A stretch of DNA of 64,000 nucleotides from Dietzia sp032248695 (lineage in GTDB: Bacteria > Actinomycetota > Actinomycetes > Mycobacteriales > Mycobacteriaceae). Shown one piece after another: positions 45,001 through 53,283 of the stretch. The notes beneath the pieces are model-generated. The model was not told where the DNA came from. It worked only from the letters and a program-made list of their open reading frames with translations, and ran no database searches. The stretch covers positions 572,737-636,736 of the forward strand of contig NZ_JAVHXC010000003.1 in NCBI RefSeq assembly GCF_032248695.1, read 5' to 3'. Position 1 is the stretch's first letter. Each line of letters begins with the position of its first letter. Made by a program: the position numbers and the translations under genes.

Positions 45001-45489
45001 GAGGTTGCCCGACCGCTGCGCCGCCGGGCCGCTGCCGAACAGGACCATGGCGCACTCCTGCCACAGGGCCTCGACGGCCGTGGCCTCGGCGGTGTCCTGT
45101 TGAGCGGTGACCCGCGGCGGGATGCCCGCCTCGAGAGGGTTCTCCGCCAGCAGGCGCAGGGCGAAGGAGTGGAGGGTGCCGATCGCGGCCGTGTCGAGCC
45201 CGGAGAGGGCGGCATCCGCGCGGTCGTCGCCCGCGGCCCGTTGTTCCACCAGATGCACCCGGAGGCGGTCCCGCAGCTCGGCGGCCGCCTTCTCGGTGAA
45301 CGTGATCGCGGCGATCCGGTCGACGGGGACCGCGTCGTCCAGCAGCAACGTGCTGAGACGGCGGACCAGGGCGTGGGTCTTGCCGGTCCCGGCCCCCGCC
45401 TCCACGAACAGCGTCGCGGACGTATCGGTCTCGACGCGGTCGCGGGCGGCCTGATCGGGCAGCTCGCTCGTGTGCGTGAGCTGGCTCAT
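42040..45489 (-). CDS. UvrD/RecB-type helicase-nuclease (AddA-like)
   Basis: 1149 aa. Superfamily 1 helicase motifs in order: I 'VEAGAGTGKTHALVRR', Ia 'ITFTEKAAAELRDRL', II 'RILIDEFQDTDPIQLD', III 'GDPKQSIYRFRRADI', IV 'LSTNFRCSRAVL', V 'TTIHASKGLEYPMVILAGM', VI 'LLYVATTRAESRL'. The C-terminus is a PD-(D/E)XK nuclease: 'GTAVHHLAEH', 'VDGVVDLVV' with 'SIVDYKTD'. It should unwind and resect double-strand DNA ends. ATG 45489 overlaps the partner stop by ATGA. Confidence 0.92.
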   Translation of the reverse strand: MSQLTHTSELPDQAARDRVETDTSATLFVEAGAGTGKTHALVRRLSTLLLDDAVPVDRIAAITFTEKAAAELRDRLRVHLVEQRAAGDDRADAALSGLDTAAIGTLHSFALRLLAENPLEAGIPPRVTAQQDTAEATAVEALWQECAMVLFGSGPAAQRSGNLARAVDDMLDAGVSTRAFREVVEALHRDWDRLPTEPLYTGPPELPASPDLAEVITAVGSIVGWRDSCQDEADLMYQTLGQHQEWLEGLEAATTDPSASPTWVELLAEPIGVGRGGKAANWGGKEALDSIKEEIRQLPGVCGEILSAHWRPRIAVVLDALIPVVLRHANDRRRHGTLQFHDQLVLARELLRVPEVRERVRSRYRRILIDEFQDTDPIQLDLAELLTTAPGGAGPEPGRLFTVGDPKQSIYRFRRADIATYLRARGGDGGESGVEIARLSTNFRCSRAVLDWVNDVFSEVLTASESVQPEYRALEAPPSRPPHDPVHGPRPFVFRTGDVPPDCPPEASDDQTRHWTEAADVARVIATAIREQWTHEAKDGTHTPLRLGDIAILLPSRGSLPMIETCLDRAGIDFRTEASSIVYGTPEIRDLLLAVRAVANAADEASLVGALRSPLFGCGDDDLLRWRAGGGTWAPGAPAPDELASSPVAEAMHYLSELGRRTRRPGELLEKLVHDRMVFETVAESPRRRDLWRRIRFVIEHAWQWEESATDPARADLRDYADWALALTAEDARVPEAAIPEIGVDAVRITTIHASKGLEYPMVILAGMSRKWPDDRSRLLWTHDDPPRPAASFSKIVRDPAFSRAAAREAEHSLAERIRLLYVATTRAESRLAVSGHGYVLTQKKTPRKLWGSLLGSAVEEPDAPPLVAFGENLLESAAVPAVDVPDDAEWARRSREISERSAERAGWSATRIVHPDAQADASDDEAEGARTSSLPRRLAAALRERFAPAPTRPEELPPAPRTTPVAAGPDVGTAVHHLAEHTDLSRLLGPTADPDSAMAAWERWAADQLAGLGLAGDLRGSRNPEAVAEMVAVARTALTSAPVRRAASRTHWAELPVAGALSTAEGTTVAVDGVVDLVVQEDDGSLSIVDYKTDVAVTTETVDEYLLQLCAYAELLANSTGMTVSRIELVFCRGPRPTIVARELIPVA

Positions 45490-48443
45490 GAGGAGGCCTC
45501 CGCTTCCGAATCGGTGGGGACGGCGCCGAGCAGGCCGACGAACGCGGGATGTGAGGACACCGGCTCGTGCTGCGAGAGTCGCTCCCACGCCTGGTCGAGG
45601 TCGGTTCCGCCGAGGAGGTTCGCCAGGTCCCGCGAGGAACCGCGGCCGCCCTTGAGCGGGAACCATCCTCGTTGCAGGGCGTCGACCAGGTGGCCGACGT
45701 TGTCGCGGACCCGGTCCAGCAGGTCGACGGTGATGTCGAGGGCGATCTGCTCGAACTCCCCCCGCTCGGTGCAGTACCAGTACCGCACCTCGCTCACGGG
45801 CATCTGACCGGCGCTCGCCGCGGCCACGGCGTAGAGCGGCAGCTGGAACCGTGTGCCGGCGAGGGTCGGGTTCTCCTCGGTGGGGCGATCATCCGCACCG
45901 GGGGGCTTGCCGGTCTTGTAGTCGGTGACACGTTGAGTGCCCCCGCGGACGTCGAGCCGGTCGATCGACCCCGCCAGCAGCACGGTCGCGCCACCCGCGG
46001 AGGTGGGGACCTCGAACGGCACGTCGACGACGGCGCCCTCCGGCCCCGGGCGCCCGAACGGCAGCTCGGTCGCGGACGGCTGCCACCCGGCGTGGTGGTC
46101 CGCGCTGTCCTCGGCGAACCACCGTTCGAGTTCGGCGGCGAGCAGGATCTCCCGGCGGCGCCACAGGGACGCGACCAGCCCGGGGGACTCGGCGACAGCG
46201 GCCTCACACTCCTGGTGGAGGGCCTTCATGAGGAGCTCCCTGTCGGGACCGGACCCGGTCGCGATGCGGTCCGAGACGTAGCGCTGCAGGATCGAGTGCA
46301 CCAGGTCGCCGTACTCGCGCAGATCCATCTCGATGTCCGCCGCCGGGTCCTCGAGCGTTCTCACCCGGAGCACCGTGGTGAGGAAGAACAGGTACGGACT
46401 CTGCGCCCAGTCCTCGAGCCGGGTCGGCGAGATCGGCTGGTCGAGGACGGTGAGCAGGTCGGCCGCCGACGAGACGTCGCCGGTGAACCGGGTGAACCGT
46501 CCGTGGCGACGGTCGAGACGCATCTCGTGGGCGCGCAGGAGCAGGGTGGGGCTGTCCGGGCGGGGCCGCCATCCGTGCGCGGCGAGCTGCCGGAGGCGCA
46601 GCTCGGTGAGGGTGGCCGGCTCGGCACCGAGCGACGGGGGCGGTGTGAGGACCCCGTCGACGAACGACGGCACCGCGATGACCGCCGGGCACCCGGCCAC
46701 GTCCTCCTGCCACCGGGTGGCGTGGACGGTGACGCCGGCGAGGCGGGACAGGGTGGGCAGCAGCCAGCGGGACGGGATGCGGTCGCCGCCGCCCCGCATC
46801 GAACCACGGGGGAAGGAGCACAACCGGTACCCGCTCCCCGCGGCCAGTGCCAGCTGGAGGACGCGGTAGCGCTCGTCGAGCATCTCGGCCGAGGGCGGCT
46901 CGACCGCGCCCTCGGGCAGGAGCGGATCGGGCTTGTGGAGCACGGGCAGGAGACCTTCGGCCATGCCGACCACGCACACGGTGTCGAGGTCCCGCCCGAC
47001 CGCGTCGTCGACAGGCCCGAGGGCGACCCCGGCCCCCTCCTCGCCGACCCGGTCGGTGACCTGGTCCAGGCGGGCGGTCACGGCGGACATGACCCGAGCC
47101 CGCGTGATCGCCGGCCCGATCGAGTCGAGGTCGGCGAGGGAGGCGAGGACCGAGAGCACGGCCCCGCGTTCCGGGCCCGGCCGGAAGACCGCGCCGACCA
47201 GCCCGCTCACGGCGTCCGCGGCCTCGGACCAGGTGCGGGCGGCGCCCACCGCGCCGAGAGTCGCCCGGACGAGGCCGATCAACCGCACCAGGGCCGCAGC
47301 CGCGGCACGCTCCGACTCGGCGAACGCCTCCGGCTCCTCGCGCAGGCGGTCGGCCAGCCGGTCCCAGTCGCCCCCGCCGATCACCGGGAAGCGGGTCCGG
47401 GTGAAGATCTCGAGGCGCCGGGAGGAGACCGACGCCCCCGCGTCGTCGAGCGGCATGACGGCCCCCTCCGCCACGATCGACAGGAGTTCCGCGCGGGGGA
47501 GCGTCTCGGCGTCCAGACCCAGCAGCCTGACGAGCGACCGGCCGGCGGGGGTGTGCCCCAGCCCGGAGTCGGACGGGCCGTGAACGGCGATCCCGGCCTC
47601 GGCGATCGCGCGGTGGAGCAGACGCAGGTAGGGGTCGGGGGAGGGGTAGTAGACGCCGATCCGGTGCCCGGGTACCCCGGCGGACAGGCGGGAGCGGACG
47701 AAGCGGACCACGGCCCGCACCTCGTCGTCCGAATCCGACGCGTGCAGCACATGGGTGCCGGTGACCGCGTCGACCCCGGCGGGCTCCGCAGCCGAGGCGA
47801 GGTGGTCCGATCCCGTCCCGGGGACGGGCGTCACCCCGCGCTCCTCCAGCGCCGCCCGGAGCCGACGCTCGACGGCGGTCCCCCGCAGCGGCGCGGCGAG
47901 GACGATCCTCCCGAGCGCGTCGAGCCGCTCGAGCGCCGTGGTCACCGCCTCGAAGCGTGTGTAGTAGGCGGAGGCGGTCGCGGCGTGTGCCTCGCCGGCC
48001 AGGCGCAGCACCTCCCCGTGCAGCGGGGTCTCCGGGACGACCGACCCGGGCTCCACCGTGCCCAGGCGTAGGCACGCCCGCGCGACCGCCTCTCCGGTGA
48101 CGGGTTCGGCGGCCACGGACGCCAGCGCCCCGGGGTCCACGTCGAGTGCCCTGTCCACCGCGGCGGACAGGATCGGGAAGGGCAGCGGTGCCCTCGGCGC
48201 CAGGGCGGGCGCCGCCAGCTCGTCGATCACCTGCGACGCCGTCCGTACCGCGACGTTGACCGCCCCGCCCGACAGCGCCAGCGCGCGGACGAGGTCCCGC
48301 GCCGCACCGAACGACGGGACGAGCACGGTGATCCGACCGAGGGGGTCTGCACCGCGGAGACGGTGGACCTCGGCGGCGAGGACGCTGGGGTGGGCCTGGG
48401 ATCGGGTCACACCGACATGGTGCCGCACGGGTACGACAGACAC
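45486..48443 (-). CDS. PD-(D/E)XK nuclease, AddB-like partner subunit
   Basis: 985 aa. The N-terminus 'ITVLVPSFGAARDLVRAL' holds the place of motif I but has no GxGKT, so ATP binding looks lost, as in AddB-type subunits. 'DDEVRAVVRFVRSRLSAGVP' and 'VGMAEGLLPVLH' fit inactive helicase lobes. The C-terminal nuclease shows 'LLAGSIDRLDVR', 'VTDYKTGKPPG' and 'FQLPLYAVAAA'. 'WAQSPYLFFL' has Ser where iron-sulphur AddB proteins have Cys. Start is uncertain among GTG at 48443, 48428 and 48407. Co-translated with the helicase. Confidence 0.88.
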   Translation of the reverse strand: MSVVPVRHHVGVTRSQAHPSVLAAEVHRLRGADPLGRITVLVPSFGAARDLVRALALSGGAVNVAVRTASQVIDELAAPALAPRAPLPFPILSAAVDRALDVDPGALASVAAEPVTGEAVARACLRLGTVEPGSVVPETPLHGEVLRLAGEAHAATASAYYTRFEAVTTALERLDALGRIVLAAPLRGTAVERRLRAALEERGVTPVPGTGSDHLASAAEPAGVDAVTGTHVLHASDSDDEVRAVVRFVRSRLSAGVPGHRIGVYYPSPDPYLRLLHRAIAEAGIAVHGPSDSGLGHTPAGRSLVRLLGLDAETLPRAELLSIVAEGAVMPLDDAGASVSSRRLEIFTRTRFPVIGGGDWDRLADRLREEPEAFAESERAAAAALVRLIGLVRATLGAVGAARTWSEAADAVSGLVGAVFRPGPERGAVLSVLASLADLDSIGPAITRARVMSAVTARLDQVTDRVGEEGAGVALGPVDDAVGRDLDTVCVVGMAEGLLPVLHKPDPLLPEGAVEPPSAEMLDERYRVLQLALAAGSGYRLCSFPRGSMRGGGDRIPSRWLLPTLSRLAGVTVHATRWQEDVAGCPAVIAVPSFVDGVLTPPPSLGAEPATLTELRLRQLAAHGWRPRPDSPTLLLRAHEMRLDRRHGRFTRFTGDVSSAADLLTVLDQPISPTRLEDWAQSPYLFFLTTVLRVRTLEDPAADIEMDLREYGDLVHSILQRYVSDRIATGSGPDRELLMKALHQECEAAVAESPGLVASLWRRREILLAAELERWFAEDSADHHAGWQPSATELPFGRPGPEGAVVDVPFEVPTSAGGATVLLAGSIDRLDVRGGTQRVTDYKTGKPPGADDRPTEENPTLAGTRFQLPLYAVAAASAGQMPVSEVRYWYCTERGEFEQIALDITVDLLDRVRDNVGHLVDALQRGWFPLKGGRGSSRDLANLLGGTDLDQAWERLSQHEPVSSHPAFVGLLGAVPTDSEAEASS

Positions 48444-48540
48444 GGTCCGGGCGGTGCGTCATAACGCCATGACGTGTCGGACACTGCTGCTAGCGTCCGG
48501 TCGTACCGGCCCGGGAGGGGTCGCGACGGTGGGGGTTCAG

Positions 48541-49194
48541 ATGACGAACGGCGGGCAGTGGGGGCCGGCGCCCGGGTATCAGCCGCAGGCGCAGCGCGGT
48601 GGCTCCGCCGTGGTGCTGGCAGTCGTCGCCGTACTGACGATCCTCGCGATCGCGCTGCTGGGCGTGATCGTCTACCTCGTCCTCCGCCCGGGCGGACCAT
48701 CCGGCGACGGGCCGGACGGCGTCGCGGCGCAGGCCTCGTCGTCGTCGCCGTCATCACCGTCGACCGAGCCCCCACCGCCCCCGGCGACCGAGACGGCCTA
48801 CACCACCGTGCCGCCCCGCGAGACGGTCACCGTGACCCGCGAGGCGCCCGCGCCCCGGATCCCGCGCGGCGGCGGACAACCGGCCGGCGCCGACTCCTCC
48901 GGGTGGCTCGCGGACCGGGCGGCCCGCTGCAACGCGGGCGACCCGGCCGCCATGATCGGGCGCACCACCCAGGCGTCGTTCTCCATCTGCGTCAACCCCG
49001 CCAACGGCCGCTATTACTACCGCGGCTCGTCCGGCGGGGCGGGGGTGGAGATCGACGATCCCACGGTCACCGGATCCCGGGCCGTGGTCACCAACAACGA
49101 CGTCCTGTACTCGATCGACTCGTCGGGGATGAGCATCTACCAGGGAGGAGACCTCATCTCGAGCCAACCGATGCTCGTCTTCTGGAACGGGTGA
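48541..49194 (+). CDS. Membrane-anchored protein with extracellular domain, unknown
   Basis: 217 aa. ATG 48541 with GGGGG 5 bases upstream. A short Pro/Gln-rich cytoplasmic start, one membrane helix ('VVLAVVAVLTILAIALLGVIV'), a Ser/Pro/Thr-rich stalk and an external domain of about 100 residues with two cysteines ('AARCNAGDP', 'FSICVNPANG') and 'YYYRGSSGGAGVEIDDPTV'. This plan is common for Corynebacteriales wall-associated proteins; no specific family recognised. Confidence 0.7.
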   Translation: MTNGGQWGPAPGYQPQAQRGGSAVVLAVVAVLTILAIALLGVIVYLVLRPGGPSGDGPDGVAAQASSSSPSSPSTEPPPPPATETAYTTVPPRETVTVTREAPAPRIPRGGGQPAGADSSGWLADRAARCNAGDPAAMIGRTTQASFSICVNPANGRYYYRGSSGGAGVEIDDPTVTGSRAVVTNNDVLYSIDSSGMSIYQGGDLISSQPMLVFWNG

Positions 49195-49287
49195 GGCGCC
49201 CCGGGACACACGCCGGGGACCGCCCGCCAGGCCCCCGTTTTCCTCTTCGCCTCCGGTTCGGCTAATGTTCTCCCGTGCGAAAAGCAC

Positions 49288-49361
49288 GGCCCTGTGGCGC
49301 AGTTGGTTAGCGCGCCGCCCTGTCACGGCGGAGGTCGCGGGTTCGAGTCCCGTCAGGGTCG
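49288..49361 (+). tRNA. tRNA-Asp (anticodon GTC)
   Basis: 74 nt without encoded CCA. Acceptor GGCCCTG pairs with CAGGGTC (one G-T), D stem GCGC/GCGC, anticodon stem CCGCC/GGCGG around CTGTCAC (anticodon GTC), five-base variable loop, T stem GCGGG/CCCGT with loop TTCGAGT, discriminator G. Confidence 0.97.
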
Positions 49362-49369
49362 CAGCAGGC

Positions 49370-49405
49370 AGCGGGCGCATCCGGTACACACCGGATGCGC
49401 CCGCT
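49370..49405. terminator. Terminator hairpin after tRNA-Asp
   Basis: Perfect 16-bp arms beginning AGCGGGCGCATCCGGT with a 4-base ACAC loop, starting 8 bases after the tRNA. It lies between the tRNA and the convergent catalase gene and can serve both. Confidence 0.8.
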
Positions 49406-49462
49406 CTCGTCAGCCCGGCCGGCCCGTGGGTTCTGACCCGAGGGCCGGACGCGGGCCGGAGG

Positions 49463-50344
49463 TCACTCCTTGTTCAGCTTGTCCTGCACCGTCCCGGCAG
49501 CCTTCTCGACCGTGTTCGGCAGCTCCGTGGTCCCGTAGAACCGCGCGTCCGGGTGGGTCGGCGGTGGCATCGGCGGGCCCTCGAGCGGCTCGGGCGAGTA
49601 GGAGAACTCCCCGTGGCCGTCCGGCGTCGGGCCCGAGGCCCACGAGCCCTCGGCCGCGGCGGCACCGTCGGAGAAGTTGTACATCGTGTACGCGTGCTCC
49701 GCGGCCTCCTTCGACTTGGGGAAGTTCGACGGCACGGGCAGTTCCTCCAGGCCCTCGGCCTGCAGCTCGTTGACCGCGGCGAGCCACTGGTTCTGGTGCA
49801 TGGTGTCGCGGGCGAGCAGGAACGACAGCAGCTCACGGATGCCCGGGTCGTCCGTCATGTGGTACAGCCGCGCCACCTGGACGCGGCCCTGGGACTCGGC
49901 GTTGACGTTGGACCACATGTCCGCGAGCAGGTTGCCGCTGGCGGTCACGTAGGCGCCCGACCACGGGTTGCCCATGGAGTCCACCGGGCGCGCGCCGGCG
50001 CCGGCGACGATCCCGTGCTGGACATCGGTACCGCCGATGACCGCGGCGACCGCCGGATCGTTCTGAACGGCGGACTCGGTGATGCCGAGCGGGGCGTCCT
50101 CGAGCAACTGGGCGACCATCGTCGCGAGCATCTCGACGTGGCCGAACTCCTCGGCGGCGGTGCTGAACAGCAGGTCACGGTACTTGCCCGGGATGTGGGC
50201 GTTCCACGCCTGGAAGCTGTACTGCATGGCGACCGTGATCTCGCCGTACTGGCCGCCGATCACCTCCTGCAGCTTCCGGGCGTACACCGCGTCGGGCTTC
50301 TCGGGCTTGGACTGGAACTGGAGCTTCTGCTTGTGGATGAACAT
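49463..50344 (-). CDS. Manganese catalase
   Basis: 293 aa, normal length. Breaks down hydrogen peroxide at a dimanganese site. Ligand residues are in place: Glu35 (GQYGEIT), Glu66 and His69 (AEEFGHVEM), Glu150 (NAESQGR) and His183 (RDTMHQNQW). GGGGG precedes the ATG at 50344. Soluble ferritin-like fold, active as a hexamer in known members. The C-terminal part after residue 240 is Pro-rich, as in other actinobacterial forms. Confidence 0.95.
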   Translation of the reverse strand: MFIHKQKLQFQSKPEKPDAVYARKLQEVIGGQYGEITVAMQYSFQAWNAHIPGKYRDLLFSTAAEEFGHVEMLATMVAQLLEDAPLGITESAVQNDPAVAAVIGGTDVQHGIVAGAGARPVDSMGNPWSGAYVTASGNLLADMWSNVNAESQGRVQVARLYHMTDDPGIRELLSFLLARDTMHQNQWLAAVNELQAEGLEELPVPSNFPKSKEAAEHAYTMYNFSDGAAAAEGSWASGPTPDGHGEFSYSPEPLEGPPMPPPTHPDARFYGTTELPNTVEKAAGTVQDKLNKE

Positions 50345-50545
50345 GCGTTCCCCCTCTGGTCGTGCAGATGGCCCGGACGGCGTCGCCTTCAGCCGTCACC
50401 GGAGTGGACCCGACGTTAGGCGTGTCAGTTCCGGCCACAACCGGATGAGATCGGTGCGCACATTAGTGGACACTTGTCTAGATAATGTCCGGCGCTGTTG
50501 GGGGTGCTCTCGACCCCGGCAGGGGCGGGCGGGCAAAAACTTGCG

Positions 50546-51418
50546 TTAACCCCGCGTGTGCGGGCGCGGCCCGAGGCGGGCGGCGATCCCGGCGTGGGTC
50601 GAAGAGTACGTGATCAGGAAGTGTTCGAGAGCGAACTGCGCGTGACGGGGGAGGAACGGGGCGACGGGCACGGTGGTGCGTTGCATGACGTGGCGGCCGA
50701 CGAGGACCCAGGCGGTGAGGTCGTCCTCGGCGTTGAGCCGCGCCACCTCGAGGGCGGCGTCGGCGCGCGACCGGACGCCCCGGACGACCCACGCCCAGAG
50801 TCGGGCGTACGGTTCGTGCTCGCTGAACGTGGCGTGGATCCGGTTCCCGTCGAGGTCAAAGACCAGGTGCCCGCGGTCATCGACCACACAGGGGCGGCCG
50901 GTGACCCTCTCGATGATCGCCTCGTACCGGGCGCGGGCGTCCTCATGGTCCTCGACCTCCACCGCCACGTCGATGGGGTTGGGGTAGTCGGCGGGATCGC
51001 GCCCGACGGGCACGGAGTCGGACCGGATGAGCCTGAGCGCACCGGTGTATCGGCCGACCGTCCCCTCGCAGCGCAGGGTGAGCAGTTGGGGATGCGGCAC
51101 GTGCAGGCGGTCGCGGCACGCGTCGACCACGGCGCGGGCGATGGAAGTGGGCTCGGCCGGCGCGGTGTGCGCGACCAGCTCCTCGGCGAGCGCGTGGCCG
51201 GCGGGCCGGACCGTCACCCAGGCGGCCGCACCGCCGGCCGCGAGCTGGACAACGCACCGTCCCTGCCCTCCGGCCGGTTGTGTGGGGGCGCTGAACTCCA
51301 TCGCGCCCACCGACCCGGGCCGACGCAGGTGGCCGGCGAGGGTGTGTTCGAAGTCGTGCCACGGGTCGCCGGCCGGACGCAGGGAGGCGCTGCCCGGGCC
51401 GAGGCGCTGGTCCCGCAT
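50546..51418 (-). CDS. YbjN/T3SS-chaperone-like domain protein
   Basis: 290 aa. 'TSIARAVVDACRDRLHVPHP' with 'VVDDRGHLVFDLDGNRIHAT' and 'LNAEDDLTAWVLVGRHVMQR' fit the actinobacterial 'T3SS and YbjN peptide-binding chaperone' fold, a class of cytoplasmic proteins of unclear function. ATG 51418 lies 4 bases after the stop of the HD-domain gene, so the two are one operon. The longer open frame to 51568 overlaps that gene and is not used. Confidence 0.65.
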   Translation of the reverse strand: MRDQRLGPGSASLRPAGDPWHDFEHTLAGHLRRPGSVGAMEFSAPTQPAGGQGRCVVQLAAGGAAAWVTVRPAGHALAEELVAHTAPAEPTSIARAVVDACRDRLHVPHPQLLTLRCEGTVGRYTGALRLIRSDSVPVGRDPADYPNPIDVAVEVEDHEDARARYEAIIERVTGRPCVVDDRGHLVFDLDGNRIHATFSEHEPYARLWAWVVRGVRSRADAALEVARLNAEDDLTAWVLVGRHVMQRTTVPVAPFLPRHAQFALEHFLITYSSTHAGIAARLGPRPHTRG

Positions 51419-51422
51419 GTCC

Positions 51423-52013
51423 TCACCCCACCGGCGCGAGCGCGGCGACGTCGTCCACGGCGCGGCGCAGGTCGCGGGAGGCCGGGCAGTCGCCGAGCCG
51501 CTCGGCCACCGCGTCGGCGATGGCCCCGTAGAACCACAGTTTCTCCTGCGGGCCCGCGTTGAAGACACCCCACATGTCGTCGCCGAGGCGGCCGTGTGCG
51601 GCGACCATCGACCGGAGGTTGTGGATCTTGTCGGCCGCGGAGATGAGCAGGCACTCGGGGGAGTCCTCGGCGAGACGGGCGAGGTAACCCTCCTTGCGGA
51701 TCCGCCACGGCGGGGTCGCCTCCCCGGCGGTCTTCTCCTCGGACACCCCGCGCACGAGCTCGGTGACGCGCTCGCCGAACTCGGCGGTCATGTCCTCGGC
51801 CGAGTACACCGACGGCGGCACGTCCTCGAGCACGTCGTGCAGGAGCGCGGCGACCGCCACCTCTTCGTCGTCGGTGAAATCCGAGACGATCAGGGCCACC
51901 GCGACCGGGTGGGCGATGTAGGGCGTCGGTTCGTCCTTGCGGGTCTGACCTGCGTGGCAGCGGGCGGCGACCGCGAGCGCGCGGTCGAGGGTCGGGGTCC
52001 AGGTGAGCGGCAC
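51423..52013 (-). CDS. HD-domain small alarmone hydrolase-like protein
   Basis: 196 aa from GTG 52013; GAGGAG 6 bases upstream fixes the start. 'ARCHAGQTRKDEPTPYIAHP', 'AALLHDVLEDV' (HDxxED) and 'LLISAADKIHNLRSM' are the metal and catalytic motifs of RelA/SpoT-type (p)ppGpp hydrolases and of MESH1/SAH single-domain enzymes, whose usual length (about 180-200) it matches. There is no synthetase, TGS or ACT domain. It probably hydrolyses (p)ppGpp or a similar nucleotide in the cytoplasm. Confidence 0.8.
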   Translation of the reverse strand: MPLTWTPTLDRALAVAARCHAGQTRKDEPTPYIAHPVAVALIVSDFTDDEEVAVAALLHDVLEDVPPSVYSAEDMTAEFGERVTELVRGVSEEKTAGEATPPWRIRKEGYLARLAEDSPECLLISAADKIHNLRSMVAAHGRLGDDMWGVFNAGPQEKLWFYGAIADAVAERLGDCPASRDLRRAVDDVAALAPVG

Positions 52014-52131
52014 GGTGCACTCCTCGAGGGGAGGGTTCCCGGCGTCGGGCGACGCCGCCGGGTGGTGGGGTGACGCCGGTCTGGCCGGCGCCCCTTCCAC
52101 ATCCTGAGTAGACACCACGGGTACGACACGA

Positions 52132-52174
52132 GGGAACCGTTTGGTGCGCCCGGTCCGTCGAAAGGGGTGACGGC
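52132..52174 (+). repeat. 43-bp upstream block, copy 1
   Basis: Matches 54757-54799 at 36 of 43 positions, starting GGGAACCGT and ending GGGTGACGGC in both. Each copy lies 59-70 bases before the first GTG of a related gene cassette, so it is likely their shared promoter/operator region. Confidence 0.7.
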
Positions 52175-52244
52175 GCCCGGAGACGGGCGCGGGGGTAGGG
52201 GCGACGGACAGCGCGCCCGGGTCGACGACGACGAGGAGTTCGGT

Positions 52245-52301
52245 GTGCCGGACAGGGCGATCAGAGCGCACAACGGGAAGTTCGCGAGGGCCGGGCGATG
52301 A
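52245..52301 (+). pseudogene. Remnant of EspC-like gene (deleted copy)
   Basis: 18 codons from GTG 52245 with GAGGAG 6-7 bases before. Begins VPDRAIRA and ends AGR-stop; the intact 102-aa gene at 54859 begins VPDGTIRA and ends AGR-stop with the same ATGA overlap onto the next gene. About 84 codons in the middle have been lost in frame, leaving only the two ends. Confidence 0.7.
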
Positions 52302-53016
52302 GCTACTCGGTCGGGGATGTCCGGCGGTGGGAGGTCGCCGCTCTGACGGGTGCTGCTGACGCCGTCACTTCCCGGGTGGGGGAGGCGGCGGAGGCACGCC
52401 GAGGCCTCGTCAGCGGCGGCGAGGCGCTCGACGAGGGCTGGGATGGCCGGGCGGCGGATGCGGTTCTGGGCGCCGTGGAGAGCGAGAAGGCCCACGTCAC
52501 CCGCTTGGCAGACGGGCTTGAGGACCTGGCTGACGCGCTGGCGAGGGCGCACGCCGCTCTGGGCCCGGACGACCCGTGTCCCGGCCGCGGCGTGGACGCG
52601 ATCACGGGAGCGATGTCTGGGGGATACCCGGCTCGTGCTGACGAACTCGACCCGGCCACCAGGGGCAGACACACGCGCAACCCGGCGCCCGATGACTTCG
52701 GGCGCGCGGCGAGTAGCGGGTTGCGATGGTTCGGAAGGGTCGCCGGTGCGGCCGGAGGCGGGCTTACGGTGTACGACGGCGTCCGAGCCCATGCGGGGGG
52801 AAGACGTCTACTCGCGAGGCGGTCATCGAGACCGGCTCCGCGCTGACCGGAGGCATGGCCTGCGGGTTTGCGGCCGGGGCTGCGGCGGGATCCTTCTTCG
52901 GGCCGGTGGGCACCTTCATCGGTGCAGGTATCGGCGCTGCCGTCGGGACCTACCTGGGGCAGCGGGCGGGCGATGCGGTGCACGAGGAGTTCTTCGACGA
53001 ACGAACGGAGCGATGA
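52298..53016 (+). pseudogene. Frameshifted, internally deleted copy of WXG/glycine-zipper protein
   Basis: Aligns along its length with the 325-aa protein at 55164 (LDEGWDGRAADAVLGAVE versus LDEGWVGQSADAVLDAVE; GPDDPCPGRGVDAITGAM; RADELDPATRGRHTRNPAPD). About 86 residues are missing after 'ALARAHAAL'. At the run of six G at 52795-52800 one base is missing: the frame ends early at 52846, while adding one G restores 'KTSTREAV' and the glycine-zipper end 'GTFIGAGIGAAVGTYLGQ', reaching the stop at 53016. Either a true frameshift or a homopolymer sequencing error. Confidence 0.8.
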
Positions 53017-53017
53017 G

Positions 53018-53248
53018 ATGGCGGAGCGATACGAGGACGAGCTGTCCGAGCCGCGTCCTGATCGGATAGGTGCGTACGAGCACCCGGCTCTTGAACCGGA
53101 ACCCGGATATTGGGCCGGGCAGTGGGCGGAGTTCAAGCGCCTCGCCGCGCGTTCGTGGAAGCACCACGGTGCCAGGGAGGGTGTCATCCTCGGGCTACTG
53201 ATCATCCTCATCGGCATCGTCGGTGGCCCGCTGTTCGGGTGGAACTGA
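53018..53248 (+). CDS. Small single-span membrane protein, candidate immunity (copy 1a)
   Basis: 76 aa, one base after the decayed WXG gene. Cytoplasmic part with 'YEHPALEPEPGYWAGQWAEF', then one membrane helix ('GVILGLLIILIGIVGGPLF') ending in GWN. Same length and plan as the protein at 56143, which follows the intact WXG gene. The conserved motif YE[HY]PALEPEPGYWAG[RQ]WAEFKR is not a family I recognise. Confidence 0.7.
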   Translation: MAERYEDELSEPRPDRIGAYEHPALEPEPGYWAGQWAEFKRLAARSWKHHGAREGVILGLLIILIGIVGGPLFGWN

Positions 53249-53283
53249 CAGTGGGGTCTCGTGACGAAGACCGGCGCCGCCAG
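53244..53283 (+). repeat. 40-bp direct repeat, unit 1
   Basis: Identical at 39 of 40 positions to 53498-53537, 254 bases away. The pair brackets the second small membrane gene, which shows that a further copy once began after it. Confidence 0.85.

Noticed and set aside
45567..48071. Long plus-strand frame (over 800 codons) opposite the AddB-like gene
   Set aside because: Antisense shadow of a well-supported nuclease gene; no motif in the translation.
46204..48462. Second minus-strand frame overlapping the AddB-like gene
   Set aside because: Arg/Gly/Pro-rich out-of-frame reading without domains.
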